A stretch of DNA of 64,000 nt from Chitinophagaceae bacterium. Its GTDB lineage: Bacteria > Bacteroidota > Bacteroidia > Chitinophagales > Chitinophagaceae. Both the position numbers and the translations under genes were made by a program. This document shows positions 1 through 7,947 of the stretch, one piece after another (position 1 is the stretch's first letter; each line of letters begins with the position of its first letter). Location: assembly GCA_004173235.1 (NCBI GenBank), contig SEAC01000037.1, forward strand, positions 38,641 to 102,640. Reading direction: 5' to 3'. Below the pieces are notes generated by a model that saw only the letters and a program-made list of their open reading frames with translations, had not been told where the DNA came from and ran no database searches.

Positions 1-1330
1 ACGTCAGAAAAATACCGATGGGCGTAAGTACGAAGGTGGCGAGCCACATGCCCGCAAACACCGACCACTCGCCTTCTTTAGCAAACTTTTCACCCGTGTT
101 GGCAATGAAGTAGAAGAGCATGAAGAACACGATCGATGAAATGAGTGAGTTGCCCAGGCCGCCACGGCGTATGATGGAGCCCAACGGGGCGCCGATAAGG
201 AAGAGCACGAGGCAGGCCAGCGACAGCGACAGCTTTCTGTGCCATTCGATCTCGTAGCGGCGCCGCTCCTTTGCCTGGTCGTCGGTGGCAATGGACAACG
301 CGTCCGACGCACTGCGCAACATGCCGATGCGGCTCACGATGCGCTGGTTGAGCACGGGCTTTATCGAGTCGGCAACCAGTTGCAGCAGCCCCGTTTTTTC
401 GGATGCTTCCACCGGTACGTCCTTCCAGTTGGAGTTGATGAGCGTAGCGAAATTGCTCTGCGGGAATATATCGCGAACAACGCGACGGCCGATGGTGTCT
501 TCACCGCGCTTCATCGAATCGATGACGTGTGCGAGCTGCGGCATGCTCATCACGCGGAAGTTGCCCTGGTTGGAAGAATCCGACGAGCGCTTGAACTGGA
601 ACGACACGAGGTCGATGCTTTTCTTATAGCTCCTGAAACCAAGCCGCACGAATTCGTTGGCACCGCCCATTGCCGAACCGCGTTCCTCGTAGCGCCAGCC
701 ATTCTCCAGGTTGAATTCCAAAAAGCGTTTGTTCTCCGACACACGCATGATGCCGTCGGATGCGATCACGAAATTATCCTGCATGCCGCCGGCGCCTTCG
801 TAGATGATGATGTCGTGGATGATGGAGTCGTTTTCTTTCTTGCCGATCTTGATAGCAAGCCCGCCGATCTTATCGTAGAAAACGCCTTCCTTGATATCGA
901 ATGCGGGCTTGGCCCACACGATGTCGCTGAGCAGTGTGCGCGATTTCAGCTGCGTGATGGGAATGACGCTGTTGCCGAAGTAGAAAGCGATGCCGCAAAT
1001 GAGCGTGACTACTACGAAGAGCGGTCGCATGAAGCGGAGGAGGGAAATGCCCGAGGCCTTCACCGCAACGAGCTCGTAGGTTTCGCCGAGGTTGCCGAAG
1101 GTCATCAGGGAGGCGAGGAGCACCGCAAGCGGCAGTGCAAGTGGCACGAGCGTGGCCCCCTGGTAAAGAATGAATTCGAGGATCACGCCAACCGACAAGC
1201 CCTTGCCTACGAAGTCGTCGATCCACAGCCAGAAGAATTGCAGCACCAGCACCACCAGCGTGATGAAGAAGGTGGCCGCGAACGGACCGAGAAAGGCTTT
1301 GATGATTAGCTTGTCTAGTTTCTTGATCAC
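1..1330 (-). CDS. LptF/LptG family permease (YjgP/YjgQ), 3' end cut by window edge
   Basis: The minus frame from a GTG at 1330 stays open to the window edge (about 443 codons). It begins VIKKLDKLIIKAFLGPF, followed by a long hydrophobic helix, then a second membrane stretch and an ETYELVAVKASGISLLRFMRP segment, which is the N-terminal signature of YjgP/YjgQ permeases. These inner-membrane proteins pair with the LptB ATPase and extract lipopolysaccharide for transport to the outer membrane. Whether this is the F-like or G-like copy cannot be told. No Shine-Dalgarno precedes the GTG. A -7-like TATTTTTG lies on the minus strand at 1377-1370. The gene is divergent from the next one with only 29 bp between start codons. 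Family call is firm; the start is less certain. Confidence 0.88.
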   Translation of the reverse strand, partial: MIKKLDKLIIKAFLGPFAATFFITLVVLVLQFFWLWIDDFVGKGLSVGVILEFILYQGATLVPLALPLAVLLASLMTFGNLGETYELVAVKASGISLLRFMRPLFVVVTLICGIAFYFGNSVIPITQLKSRTLLSDIVWAKPAFDIKEGVFYDKIGGLAIKIGKKENDSIIHDIIIYEGAGGMQDNFVIASDGIMRVSENKRFLEFNLENGWRYEERGSAMGGANEFVRLGFRSYKKSIDLVSFQFKRSSDSSNQGNFRVMSMPQLAHVIDSMKRGEDTIGRRVVRDIFPQSNFATLINSNWKDVPVEASEKTGLLQLVADSIKPVLNQRIVSRIGMLRSASDALSIATDDQAKERRRYEIEWHRKLSLSLACLVLFLIGAPLGSIIRRGGLGNSLISSIVFFMLFYFIANTGEKFAKEGEWSVFAGMWLATFVLTPIGIFLT

Positions 1331-1347
1331 AGCGGCAGTTCCGGAAG

Positions 1348-1355
1348 TAATTTTG
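1348..1355 (+). promoter_or_regulatory. -7 promoter box TAATTTTG, 4 nt before a GTG start
   Basis: Perfect match to the Bacteroidota -7 consensus TAnnTTTG. Only AGGA separates it from the GTG at 1360, predicting a leaderless transcript. A weak TTG at 1323-1325 could be the -33 element. Confidence 0.5.
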
Positions 1356-1359
1356 AGGA

Positions 1360-1992
1360 GTGGACGAAGCAAAAATACAGTTTTCACCTGCGGAGATGGA
1401 ACTGATGTGCAATGCGGGTGTGATTTTAACGAAAAACCGGATCCTCTTCGGCATCCGGAGTTTGCTCGAATCGCTGGAGGGCGAAATGCAGCGCCGGCTG
1501 TATGGCGCGCAGCCCGGTCCGCTTGAAGAGGCACTCGTGCCGTCGCCCAAAATATCGAAGGGCGAAAATTACCTCGGACTGCCCTACCTCGTGCTCGACT
1601 ACCCGCGCTCGTTCGACAGCCGGAACATCTGCGCAGTGCGCACGCTTTTCTGGTGGGGCCACTCGTTCAGCAGCACACTTCACCTGTCGGGTTCGTGGAA
1701 AGACCAGTTGGCGCCCGATGTGAGCGCATCCTACCGTGCTCTTTCCAAAAGCAACTATTTCATTGGAGTCAACGAGGAAGACCCGTGGCAGCATCACTTT
1801 GAAGAAGATAACTACCGCGCCCTGGCATTGATGACGGAGGACGAATTCACCGCGCAGGTAGCGCGCGCCGAGCACCTGAAGATCGCGGCCGAATTCCCGT
1901 TGCGCGACGTACACTTTGTGGCCGACGACCTACTCGCCAGCTGGGAACGTCTCCTCACCATTTGCGGTGTGCGTTTTCAGGATGCGGGATAG
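1360..1992 (+). CDS. Conserved hypothetical protein, 210 aa
   Basis: Soluble 210-residue protein without signal peptide or membrane helix. I do not recognise a named domain. The N-terminus (FSPAEMELMCNAGVILTKN) and the aromatic centre (RTLFWWGHSFSST, then YFIGVNEEDPWQHHF) look well constrained, and similar openings occur in uncharacterised Chitinophagaceae proteins as far as I recall. The GTG at 1360 is chosen because a perfect -7 box ends 4 nt upstream; the first internal ATG (residue 13) would cut into the conserved-looking N-terminus. It is transcribed divergently from the permease and ends in a spacer with a bidirectional terminator, so it is probably monocistronic. Confidence 0.75.
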   Translation: MDEAKIQFSPAEMELMCNAGVILTKNRILFGIRSLLESLEGEMQRRLYGAQPGPLEEALVPSPKISKGENYLGLPYLVLDYPRSFDSRNICAVRTLFWWGHSFSSTLHLSGSWKDQLAPDVSASYRALSKSNYFIGVNEEDPWQHHFEEDNYRALALMTEDEFTAQVARAEHLKIAAEFPLRDVHFVADDLLASWERLLTICGVRFQDAG

Positions 1993-2045
1993 TGGTTGTG
2001 TTTGAATCACTTCATTCCATGATCATATGGCAGGTCGATTGCATT

Positions 2046-2077
2046 ACCAATAAACCAATAAACCAATGAACCAATAA
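2046..2077. repeat. Short tandem repeat, 4 x 8 bp (ACCAATAA)
   Basis: Units ACCAATAA, ACCAATAA, ACCAATGA, ACCAATAA in perfect 8-bp register, directly before the terminator between two convergent genes. One of many locus-specific intergenic repeats in this window. Confidence 0.85.
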
Positions 2078-2081
2078 ACAA

Positions 2082-2103
2082 AAAACCGCCCATCGGCGGT
2101 TTT
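2082..2103. terminator. Bidirectional intrinsic terminator
   Basis: Arms AAAACCGCC and GGCGGTTTT around loop CATC: 9-bp perfect stem with A-run and T-run flanks. It serves the convergent genes ending at 1992 and 2110. Confidence 0.85.
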
Positions 2104-2109
2104 CCAGCA

Positions 2110-2490
2110 TTATCCACCCAGGCGGTGAAAGAGATCCTTCACCTGGTGGTTCCAGAGCGCGCTCTGGTCTTTGATTTCTTTTTTATCCGCGAAGTCCTTT
2201 ATGATAAGGATCGTTTGGTTCGACACCTCCGACTTTTCGATCCGGAACTCGAAGTATTCGTCCTTCGGAGCGTGGCTCCAGTGAAAGCGGATGTATTTGT
2301 CGGTCTCTTTATCGAGCACTTCGGCCGTGTCGTCGGAGCCGTTCCAGGTGAACGTAAAGACCTCGTCCTGGTCGTCTACGTGATCGGCAAACCATTCCTG
2401 CAAGCCAGAGGATGTAGATAGAAATTCGTACAAAATCGTGGGAGAGCACCGGACCGGAAATTCCAGCGTATACAATTGCTTTTTACTCAT
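2110..2490 (-). CDS. START-like / SRPBCC (AHSA1-type) domain protein
   Basis: A 126-residue protein filled by one SRPBCC helix-grip fold. It opens with the beta strand YTLEFPVRCSPTILYEFLS, followed by GLQEWFADHV, the typical helix and loop of AHSA1/START-like proteins, and ends with an amphipathic helix (LWNHQVKDLFHRLGG). The fold makes a hydrophobic cavity for lipids or other small ligands; no ligand can be inferred. A likely promoter lies just upstream on the minus strand (TTTG near 2546, 18-bp spacer, then TATAATTG). It is convergent with the preceding gene and divergent from rpoD. Confidence 0.8.
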   Translation of the reverse strand: MSKKQLYTLEFPVRCSPTILYEFLSTSSGLQEWFADHVDDQDEVFTFTWNGSDDTAEVLDKETDKYIRFHWSHAPKDEYFEFRIEKSEVSNQTILIIKDFADKKEIKDQSALWNHQVKDLFHRLGG

Positions 2491-2598
2491 CGGCTCATTT
2501 TAATCCTCGGTAGGTGTGCAATTATAGAAAAATAACCGTAAGGTCAAAATTTTTTTTAGCCGGGCCGACCGATGCACTGCAAGCTCAGCAAAAAATAT

Positions 2599-2628
2599 TT
2601 TGGCCAGACAGAGCAATTTGTTAATTTG
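2599..2628 (+). promoter_or_regulatory. Putative rpoD promoter
   Basis: TTTG at 2599-2602 and TTAATTTG (7 of 8 to TAnnTTTG) at 2621-2628, 18-bp spacer, about 95 bp before the rpoD start. This gives rpoD a real leader, unlike many other genes here. Confidence 0.45.
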
Positions 2629-2723
2629 GAAGTAGTTACGCCACGATCGGCACCGTGCGGAAGATAATGAGGAGAGGGGCATGACCAGAACACGCCACCA
2701 GACAAAATCCATAATTCCTTCCT

Positions 2724-3599
2724 ATGAGTATGCGACAGCTAAAGATCACGAAGTCGATCACGAACCGTGAATCGCCCAGTCTCGAAAAGTATCTCCAGGA
2801 AATCGCCAGAGTTGAAATGATCACCCCCGAAGAGGAGGCACGGCTTGCAGCCCGCATCCGCGAGGGCGACGCCTGTGCGCTGGAGCGCCTCACGAAGGCC
2901 AACCTGCGTTTCGTGGTTTCCGTGGCCAAGCAGTATCAAAACCAGGGACTTTCGCTACCCGACCTCGTCAACGAGGGCAACCTCGGCCTCATCAAGGCGG
3001 CGCAGCGCTTCGACGAAACGAAGGGCTTCAAATTCATCTCGTACGCCGTTTGGTGGATCCGCCAATCGATCCTCCAGGCACTCGCCGAACAGGCCCGGAT
3101 CGTGCGTCTTCCGCTCAACAAAGTAGGTCTTACCGCCAAGCTGCTGCGCGCCGTAACGCAGCTGGAGCAGGAGTTTGAGCGCGACCCCACGGCCGAAGAA
3201 CTCGCCGAGGCACTCAACATGGAAGTGGAAGAAGTGCGCGCCACGCTGAGCATGAGCACCCGTCATCTGAGCGTGGATACACCTTTTTCAGAGGGCGAAG
3301 ACGGTACCCTGCTCGACCTGCTCGAGAATACCAACACCGAAAGCACCGACCGCGGCGTGGCCTACCGCGAATCGCTGCGTACCGAAGTGAGGCGCACCCT
3401 GCAAACACTCACGGATCGCCAGAAAGAGGTGGTTTGCTACTTCTTCGGCATCGGCATCGACCAGCCCCTGAGCCTCGACGACATCGGGCGGCGCTTCAAC
3501 CTCACCCGCGAGCGCGTGCGCCAGATCAAGGATAAGGCCATTGCCAAACTGCAAACCGGGCATAAGACGCAGTTGCTGCGGAGCTACCTGGGCGCCTGA
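2724..3599 (+). CDS. rpoD: Primary RNA polymerase sigma factor (sigma-70/SigA)
   Basis: Short Bacteroidota-type housekeeping sigma factor that directs RNA polymerase to TTTG / TAnnTTTG promoters. Region 1.1 is absent. Region 1.2 (SLEKYLQEIARVEMITPEEE) is near residue 20, region 2 with NLRFVVSVAKQYQ, DLVNEGNLGLIKAAQRFD and FISYAVWWIRQSI spans about 60-125, region 3 is central, and region 4 ends with the helix-turn-helix LTRERVRQIKDKAIAKLQ. The family normally starts MRQLKITKSITNRES, so the second ATG at 2730 may be the true start. It stands alone, followed by a repeat-rich spacer before ffh. Confidence 0.96.
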   Translation: MSMRQLKITKSITNRESPSLEKYLQEIARVEMITPEEEARLAARIREGDACALERLTKANLRFVVSVAKQYQNQGLSLPDLVNEGNLGLIKAAQRFDETKGFKFISYAVWWIRQSILQALAEQARIVRLPLNKVGLTAKLLRAVTQLEQEFERDPTAEELAEALNMEVEEVRATLSMSTRHLSVDTPFSEGEDGTLLDLLENTNTESTDRGVAYRESLRTEVRRTLQTLTDRQKEVVCYFFGIGIDQPLSLDDIGRRFNLTRERVRQIKDKAIAKLQTGHKTQLLRSYLGA

Positions 3600-3606
3600 C
3601 GAGAAA

Positions 3607-3692
3607 TTTTCAACAATCAATGTTCCATTTTCAAAAGTTAAGGCGAGGCCCACTTGAACATTGAGTATTGAGCGTTGAATATTGAGCATTTT
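3607..3692. repeat. Degenerate repeat in facing arms between rpoD and ffh
   Basis: Left arm 3607-3639 (words such as CAACAATCAATGTTCC) faces right arm 3653-3692 with about four copies of a 9-bp unit resembling ATTGAGTGT (e.g. ACATTGAGTATTGAGCGTTG). The arms are imperfect reverse complements and may form a long hairpin after rpoD. Confidence 0.6.
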
Positions 3693-3720
3693 TTCCGGGT
3701 TTCGGAAGAGGCACAATTGT

Positions 3721-3728
3721 TATCTTTG
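3721..3728 (+). promoter_or_regulatory. -7 box TATCTTTG of the ffh promoter
   Basis: Perfect TAnnTTTG. The same word is used in the putative rRNA promoters at the window end. A weak -33 region (TTTC near 3700) lies about 20 bp upstream. The predicted transcript starts near 3732, giving a leader of about 55 nt before ffh. Confidence 0.6.
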
Positions 3729-3740
3729 GCCCCCAAATTC

Positions 3741-3764
3741 AAGGTGAATCTGCTGATTCACCTT
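3741..3764 (+). promoter_or_regulatory. Perfect hairpin in the ffh 5' leader
   Basis: AAGGTGAATC, loop TGCT, GATTCACCTT: 10-bp perfect stem starting about 10 nt after the predicted transcription start and ending 23 nt before the ffh ATG. It may be an mRNA-stability or attenuation structure; nothing in the sequence says which. Confidence 0.55.
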
Positions 3765-3787
3765 TGTTATTAAAAATCGTTGAACCT

Positions 3788-5116
3788 ATGTTCGAATCAT
3801 TACAGGACCGGCTGGAAGGTGCGTTTAAGAATCTGAAAGGCGAAGGCCGGATCACCGATTTGAATATCGCTTCCACCGTGAAGGAGATCCGCCGCGCACT
3901 GGTGGATGCCGACGTCAACTTCAAGATCGCCAAGGAGTTTACCGACACCGTGCGCGATAAGGCACAAGGCGAGAAGGTGCTCAACGCCATCTCTCCCGGC
4001 CAGCTGATGGTGAAGATCGTGAAAGACGAGCTCGCGAGCCTCATGGGCGGCGAGGTGGCCGAGTTTAATGCGAAGGGCGCACCCGCTGTGATCCTCATCG
4101 CCGGCCTGCAGGGTTCGGGTAAGACCACCTTTTCGGGCAAGCTCGCCAACTTCCTCAAAACGCAGAAGAAGCTGAGCCCGCTGCTGGTGGCGGCCGACGT
4201 ATACCGCCCCGCGGCCATGGAGCAGCTCCGCGTGCTCGGCGGACAGATCGGCGTGGACGTGCACATCGAGGAGGAGAACAAGAACCCGGTAGACATCGCG
4301 CTGAACGCCATCAAGGCAGCGCGGTCGACCAATAAGAACGTGGTGATCATCGATACCGCCGGCCGCCTGGCCGTTGACGAAGCTATGATGACCGAGGTGG
4401 CCAACATCAAAAGTGCGGTCAACCCCAACGAGATCCTGTTCGTGGTGGATTCGATGACGGGCCAGGATGCCGTGAATACGGCCAAGGCCTTCAACGACCG
4501 CCTCGACTTCTCGGGTGTGGTGCTCACGAAGCTCGATGGCGATACGCGCGGTGGTGCGGCACTGTCCATCAAGTACACGGTCAACAAGCCGATCAAGTTC
4601 ATTTCGTCGGGCGAGAAGCTCGATACGATCGATATCTTCTACCCCGAGCGGATGGCGCAACGCATTCTCGGGATGGGCGACATCACCACGCTCGTAGAAA
4701 AAGCGCAGGCGCAGTTTGACGAAGAAGAAGCAAAGCGCCTTGAAAAGAAGATCCGCAAGAACCAGTTCGACTTCGATGATTTCAAAACGCAGCTGGAGCA
4801 GATCAAGCGCATGGGCAACCTGAAAGACCTGCTGGGTATGATTCCCGGCGTAGGCAAGGCCATGAAGGAGATCAACATTTCCGACGATGCTTTCAAGGGC
4901 ATCGAAGCCCTTATCAACTCGATGACGCCGGCCGAGCGCGGCAACCCCGACCTCATCGACGCTTCGCGCCGCAAGCGCATCGCAAAAGGCGCAGGCAAAG
5001 ACATCAGCGACATTAACAACTTCATGAAGCAGTTTGAGCAGATGCGCGAGATGATGAAGATGATGAACAAGATGCCGATGGGCAAGATGATGCCGGGCGG
5101 CTTTGGAAAAAGATAG
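3788..5116 (+). CDS. ffh: Signal recognition particle GTPase Ffh (SRP54)
   Basis: 442-residue SRP54 protein that with 4.5S RNA recognises signal sequences on nascent chains and docks with FtsY. The N domain occupies the first ~90 residues. The G domain has the P-loop GLQGSGKTT, DTAGRLAVDE and TKLDGDTRGGAAL. The M domain from about residue 320 ends in a methionine-rich tail (MREMMKMMNKMPMGKMMPGG) that lines the signal-peptide groove. The ATG at 3788 gives the family start MFESLQDRLEGAF; the TTG at 3764 lies inside the leader hairpin and is unlikely. It stands alone, with its own promoter and a terminator. Confidence 0.97.
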   Translation: MFESLQDRLEGAFKNLKGEGRITDLNIASTVKEIRRALVDADVNFKIAKEFTDTVRDKAQGEKVLNAISPGQLMVKIVKDELASLMGGEVAEFNAKGAPAVILIAGLQGSGKTTFSGKLANFLKTQKKLSPLLVAADVYRPAAMEQLRVLGGQIGVDVHIEEENKNPVDIALNAIKAARSTNKNVVIIDTAGRLAVDEAMMTEVANIKSAVNPNEILFVVDSMTGQDAVNTAKAFNDRLDFSGVVLTKLDGDTRGGAALSIKYTVNKPIKFISSGEKLDTIDIFYPERMAQRILGMGDITTLVEKAQAQFDEEEAKRLEKKIRKNQFDFDDFKTQLEQIKRMGNLKDLLGMIPGVGKAMKEINISDDAFKGIEALINSMTPAERGNPDLIDASRRKRIAKGAGKDISDINNFMKQFEQMREMMKMMNKMPMGKMMPGGFGKR

Positions 5117-5177
5117 GGGAGAATGTGCTGATGGGGTGATGAGGTATTGTATCGATACTGAATAGACCGAATAACGG

Positions 5178-5205
5178 GCCGCTCGGAGGAGCGGCTTATT
5201 ATTAT
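5178..5205 (+). terminator. Intrinsic terminator after ffh
   Basis: GCCGCTC, loop GGAG, GAGCGGC, followed by TTATTATTAT. The stem is 7 bp and starts 61 bp after the ffh stop. Confidence 0.8.
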
Positions 5206-5237
5206 CCCCTCGCCGTCGCTTCACTTCGTCGAGTAGG

Positions 5238-5293
5238 CATTACCCCATTACCCCATCACCCCATTACCCAATTACTCCATTATCCTATTACCT
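5238..5293. repeat. Short tandem repeat, 7 x 8 bp (CATTACCC)
   Basis: Seven consecutive 8-bp units: CATTACCC twice, CATCACCC, CATTACCC, AATTACTC, CATTATCC, TATTACCT. Degeneracy grows towards the UbiA gene. An inverted fragment of the same motif (GATGGGGTGATGAGGTA) lies on the other side of the ffh terminator near 5133-5149. The last unit runs into TACCTTCC, a -7-like word 4 nt before the UbiA ATG. Confidence 0.88.
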
Positions 5294-5300
5294 TCCCGGC

Positions 5301-6161
5301 ATGCTGCGCCGGTCCACCATACAACTGCTTCGCTTCCCGTTTTCTTTATTTCTCCTCCCGGTGTTTTTGTTTGCGGTGGCGGAAGCCGGCGAAGACCGCC
5401 ATCACCTGGCTACCTGGATCGTGTTCGCCATCCTCCACCTGCTGGTGTATCCCGCTTCCAACGGATACAATTCTTATATGGATCGCGATGAGACGCCGAT
5501 CGGCGGGCTACAGAAACCATTGCAGCCAACACGGCAGCTTTTCTTTGTAACCGTGGGCATGGACGTCCTCGCGCTCGCTCTTTCCTACTTCCTGATCGGT
5601 GAAGTCTTTGCTTTCGGTATCCTCATTTACATACTGGCGTCGAGGCTCTACAGCTACCGGCGCATCCGGTTGAAACGGTTTCCCGTGATCGGCTTTCTGA
5701 CGGTATTTATTTTTCAAGGTGCCTGGATCTATTTTTTTGTGCAACATGCGATAACCGCGCACAAAGCGCTTTTTTGGATGCTGCCGGCATGGGCCTCAAG
5801 CTGTCTCATCGGCGCGCTCTATCCGCTCACGCAGATATACCAGCACCACTCCGACCTGGCCGATGGCGTCGTGACCCTTTCGTACAAGCTCGGCAAGCGC
5901 GGGTCGTTTGTTTTCAGCGGCCTCCTCTTCGGCATCGCCACGTTTTTGATCTATCTTACTTATGCGGAGCATGGGCGCGAAGGCCTGATCGTACGTTTCC
6001 TCATTTTCACCCTTCCGGTAGTGATCTATTTCGGCTATTGGATGTTGAAGGTTTGGAAGAACGAATCGGCGGCTGATTTCCGGCATAGCTTGCGCATGAA
6101 TATCATCGCCTCTTTGTGCCTCACGCTCTATTTTCTCACCCTTATCCTTTTCAACTTTTGA
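5301..6161 (+). CDS. UbiA-family prenyltransferase
   Basis: 286-residue polytopic inner-membrane protein with about eight hydrophobic segments. It carries the first Asp-rich motif in the form NGYNSYMDRDE (around residues 54-64), which binds Mg2+ and the prenyl diphosphate, and a second acidic motif HHSDLADG (around 186-193). UbiA enzymes attach isoprenoid chains to aromatic or quinone acceptors. It is the first gene of a four-gene operon; its stop TGA overlaps the TTG start of the type III polyketide synthase. That context suggests the acceptor is the polyketide made next door, which is inference. Neighbouring genes are not those of menaquinone synthesis (MenA). Confidence 0.87.
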   Translation: MLRRSTIQLLRFPFSLFLLPVFLFAVAEAGEDRHHLATWIVFAILHLLVYPASNGYNSYMDRDETPIGGLQKPLQPTRQLFFVTVGMDVLALALSYFLIGEVFAFGILIYILASRLYSYRRIRLKRFPVIGFLTVFIFQGAWIYFFVQHAITAHKALFWMLPAWASSCLIGALYPLTQIYQHHSDLADGVVTLSYKLGKRGSFVFSGLLFGIATFLIYLTYAEHGREGLIVRFLIFTLPVVIYFGYWMLKVWKNESAADFRHSLRMNIIASLCLTLYFLTLILFNF

Positions 6162-7240
6162 GCAAGATCCTTTCCATCGGCACGGCGCTTCCTGCCTGGT
6201 GCCACAAGCAGACCGACATCCTGCAGTTCATGCAGCAGGTGTACGCTGCCGACGAGGGCGAACGGCGCAAGCTCCGGTTCCTCTACGGCCAGAGCGCCAT
6301 CGGGCAACGCTATTCCGTCATCCCCGACTACAGCAGGCCCATGGCCGAATGGAAATTCTATTCGCCTACCGAGGGGCTCGAACCTTTTCCCGCACTCGAG
6401 CAACGGATGGCGGTGTATCACAAACAGGCACCGCTGCTTTCGGTGGATGCCATACGCGAATGCCTGCAACATAAGTGGGAGGCGCGCAGCATCACGCACC
6501 TCATTACCGTAAGCTGCACGGGCATGAGCGCTCCCGGCCTCGACCTGCAGGTGCTGGAGCTGATGGACCTGCGCCCGGATATCTTTCGCACCTCGGTGAA
6601 CTTCATGGGCTGCTATGCCGCATTGCACGGCCTGCGCATTGCAGATGCTTTGTGCGCTTCCGACAAAAACGCGCGTGTGCTGGTGGTATGCACCGAACTA
6701 TGCACACTTCACTTCCAGCGCGAAGCGACGCCCGACAACATCGCTTCATCGCTGCTCTTTGGAGATGGATCGGCAGCACTGCTTCTGGCGCATGATGGCC
6801 ACGACGGCGCAGGCCTCATCGTGGATGGATTTCACAGCGAGGTGGTGCCGAAGGGGCGACGCGACATGGCCTGGGAGCTTTCTTCTTCGGGCTTCCTGAT
6901 GACGCTGAGCGGGTACGTACCCGATCTGATCGAGGAAGACTTCCGCGCCATCACCGACCGGGCACTTGCGCGTCAAGGATTGAGCAGCGATGATGTAACC
7001 CACTGGTGCCTGCATCCGGGGGGCAAGCGCATTCTCGATGCGGTAGACAAGAGCATGGGCTTCACCGATGGGCAACTCCAGGCTTCTCGCGACGTGCTGC
7101 AGGAGTGTGGCAACCTATCGTCTGCCACTTTGCTTTTCGTGCTGAAACGGATGCTGGATTCGGGTGCGCCGGTGCCGCGGCTTTTTGGCGCTGCATTTGG
7201 GCCCGGACTTACAATGGAAACATTTACCGCACATAGCTGA
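6158..7240 (+). CDS. Type III polyketide synthase (chalcone/stilbene synthase family)
   Basis: 360-residue homodimeric ketosynthase that condenses malonyl-CoA units onto a starter and cyclises the chain. The catalytic triad is complete: Cys152 (NFMGCYAA), His286 (WCLHPGGKR) and Asn319 (ECGNLSSAT), with a FGPGLT loop near the C-terminus. The length is normal for the family. The start is taken as the TTG at 6158, which overlaps the UbiA stop (TTGA) and gives MSKILSIGTALPAW; a longer frame begins at 6116 inside UbiA. Its own stop overlaps the next ATG (TGATG), so the four genes are probably translationally coupled. Starter and product are unknown; an alkylresorcinol or alkylpyrone lipid is a reasonable guess. 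Confidence 0.93.
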   Translation: MSKILSIGTALPAWCHKQTDILQFMQQVYAADEGERRKLRFLYGQSAIGQRYSVIPDYSRPMAEWKFYSPTEGLEPFPALEQRMAVYHKQAPLLSVDAIRECLQHKWEARSITHLITVSCTGMSAPGLDLQVLELMDLRPDIFRTSVNFMGCYAALHGLRIADALCASDKNARVLVVCTELCTLHFQREATPDNIASSLLFGDGSAALLLAHDGHDGAGLIVDGFHSEVVPKGRRDMAWELSSSGFLMTLSGYVPDLIEEDFRAITDRALARQGLSSDDVTHWCLHPGGKRILDAVDKSMGFTDGQLQASRDVLQECGNLSSATLLFVLKRMLDSGAPVPRLFGAAFGPGLTMETFTAHS

Positions 7241-7947
7241 TGCCTTCCTTACGCATACGCAGCAACGAAAAAGAGCTCCTCGACCGCGACGACATTCCGT
7301 TCGCCGACATCGCGCGCAACATGCATGAACTCGACGTCGTCAACACGCGACTGGGTGGACACGCCATTACGATCCGCGGGCTGAAACGCGTGCTGCACGG
7401 GCATCGTGGGGGGTTGCTCCATGTGGTGGAGATCGGGTGCGGGGGAGGAGACAACCTGCGGGTGCTGCGCAACTGGGCGAAGCGGAACGGTGTAAGGCTG
7501 GCACTTACGGGCGTCGATTACAACCCTGCCTGCATCACCTATGCCGAAGGCCGATCCTCTAATGCAGGCATCACGTTTATTTGCTGCGATTACCGCCACA
7601 TGCCCGCAAGCGTGCAACCTGATGTGATCTATTCATCCTTGTTTTGTCATCACTTTACGGATGCAGAATTGCAGGAACAATTGCGCTGGATGCAGGCACG
7701 CAGCCGCATCGGCTTTTTCATCAACGACCTGCACCGGCACGCGATCGCTTATTACTCGATAAAATGGCTTACGAAAGCTTTTTCGGGAAGCTACCTTGTG
7801 CGCAACGATGCGCCGCTGTCGGTACAACGGGGCTTCCGGCGCGCAGAATGGCGCCGCTTGCTGCAAGATGCGGGAATTCAGCATTATCAATGCAGCTGGC
7901 AATGGGCCTTTCGCTGGCTGATCACCGTACGTTCTAAATGGAGCTGA
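7240..7947 (+). CDS. Class I SAM-dependent methyltransferase in the type III PKS operon
   Basis: 235 residues with SAM-binding motif I VVEIGCGGGDN (about residues 62-72), an acidic residue ending beta 2 (LTGVDYNP) and motif YSSLFCHHFTD around 130. The C-terminal part (DLHRHAIAYYSIKWL) is hydrophobic enough to touch a membrane or lipid substrate. It starts inside the PKS stop (TGATG) and overlaps the FAD enzyme by 10 bp. In the Streptomyces griseus srs operon a type III PKS is likewise grouped with a methyltransferase and a flavoprotein to make phenolic lipids; the analogy suggests O- or C-methylation of the polyketide, not shown by sequence. Confidence 0.86.
   Translation: MPSLRIRSNEKELLDRDDIPFADIARNMHELDVVNTRLGGHAITIRGLKRVLHGHRGGLLHVVEIGCGGGDNLRVLRNWAKRNGVRLALTGVDYNPACITYAEGRSSNAGITFICCDYRHMPASVQPDVIYSSLFCHHFTDAELQEQLRWMQARSRIGFFINDLHRHAIAYYSIKWLTKAFSGSYLVRNDAPLSVQRGFRRAEWRRLLQDAGIQHYQCSWQWAFRWLITVRSKWS

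Noticed and set aside
239..1309. 356-residue forward frame opposite the LptF/LptG gene
   Set aside because: The minus strand carries the conserved permease signature. The forward frame has repetitive charged composition and no domain.
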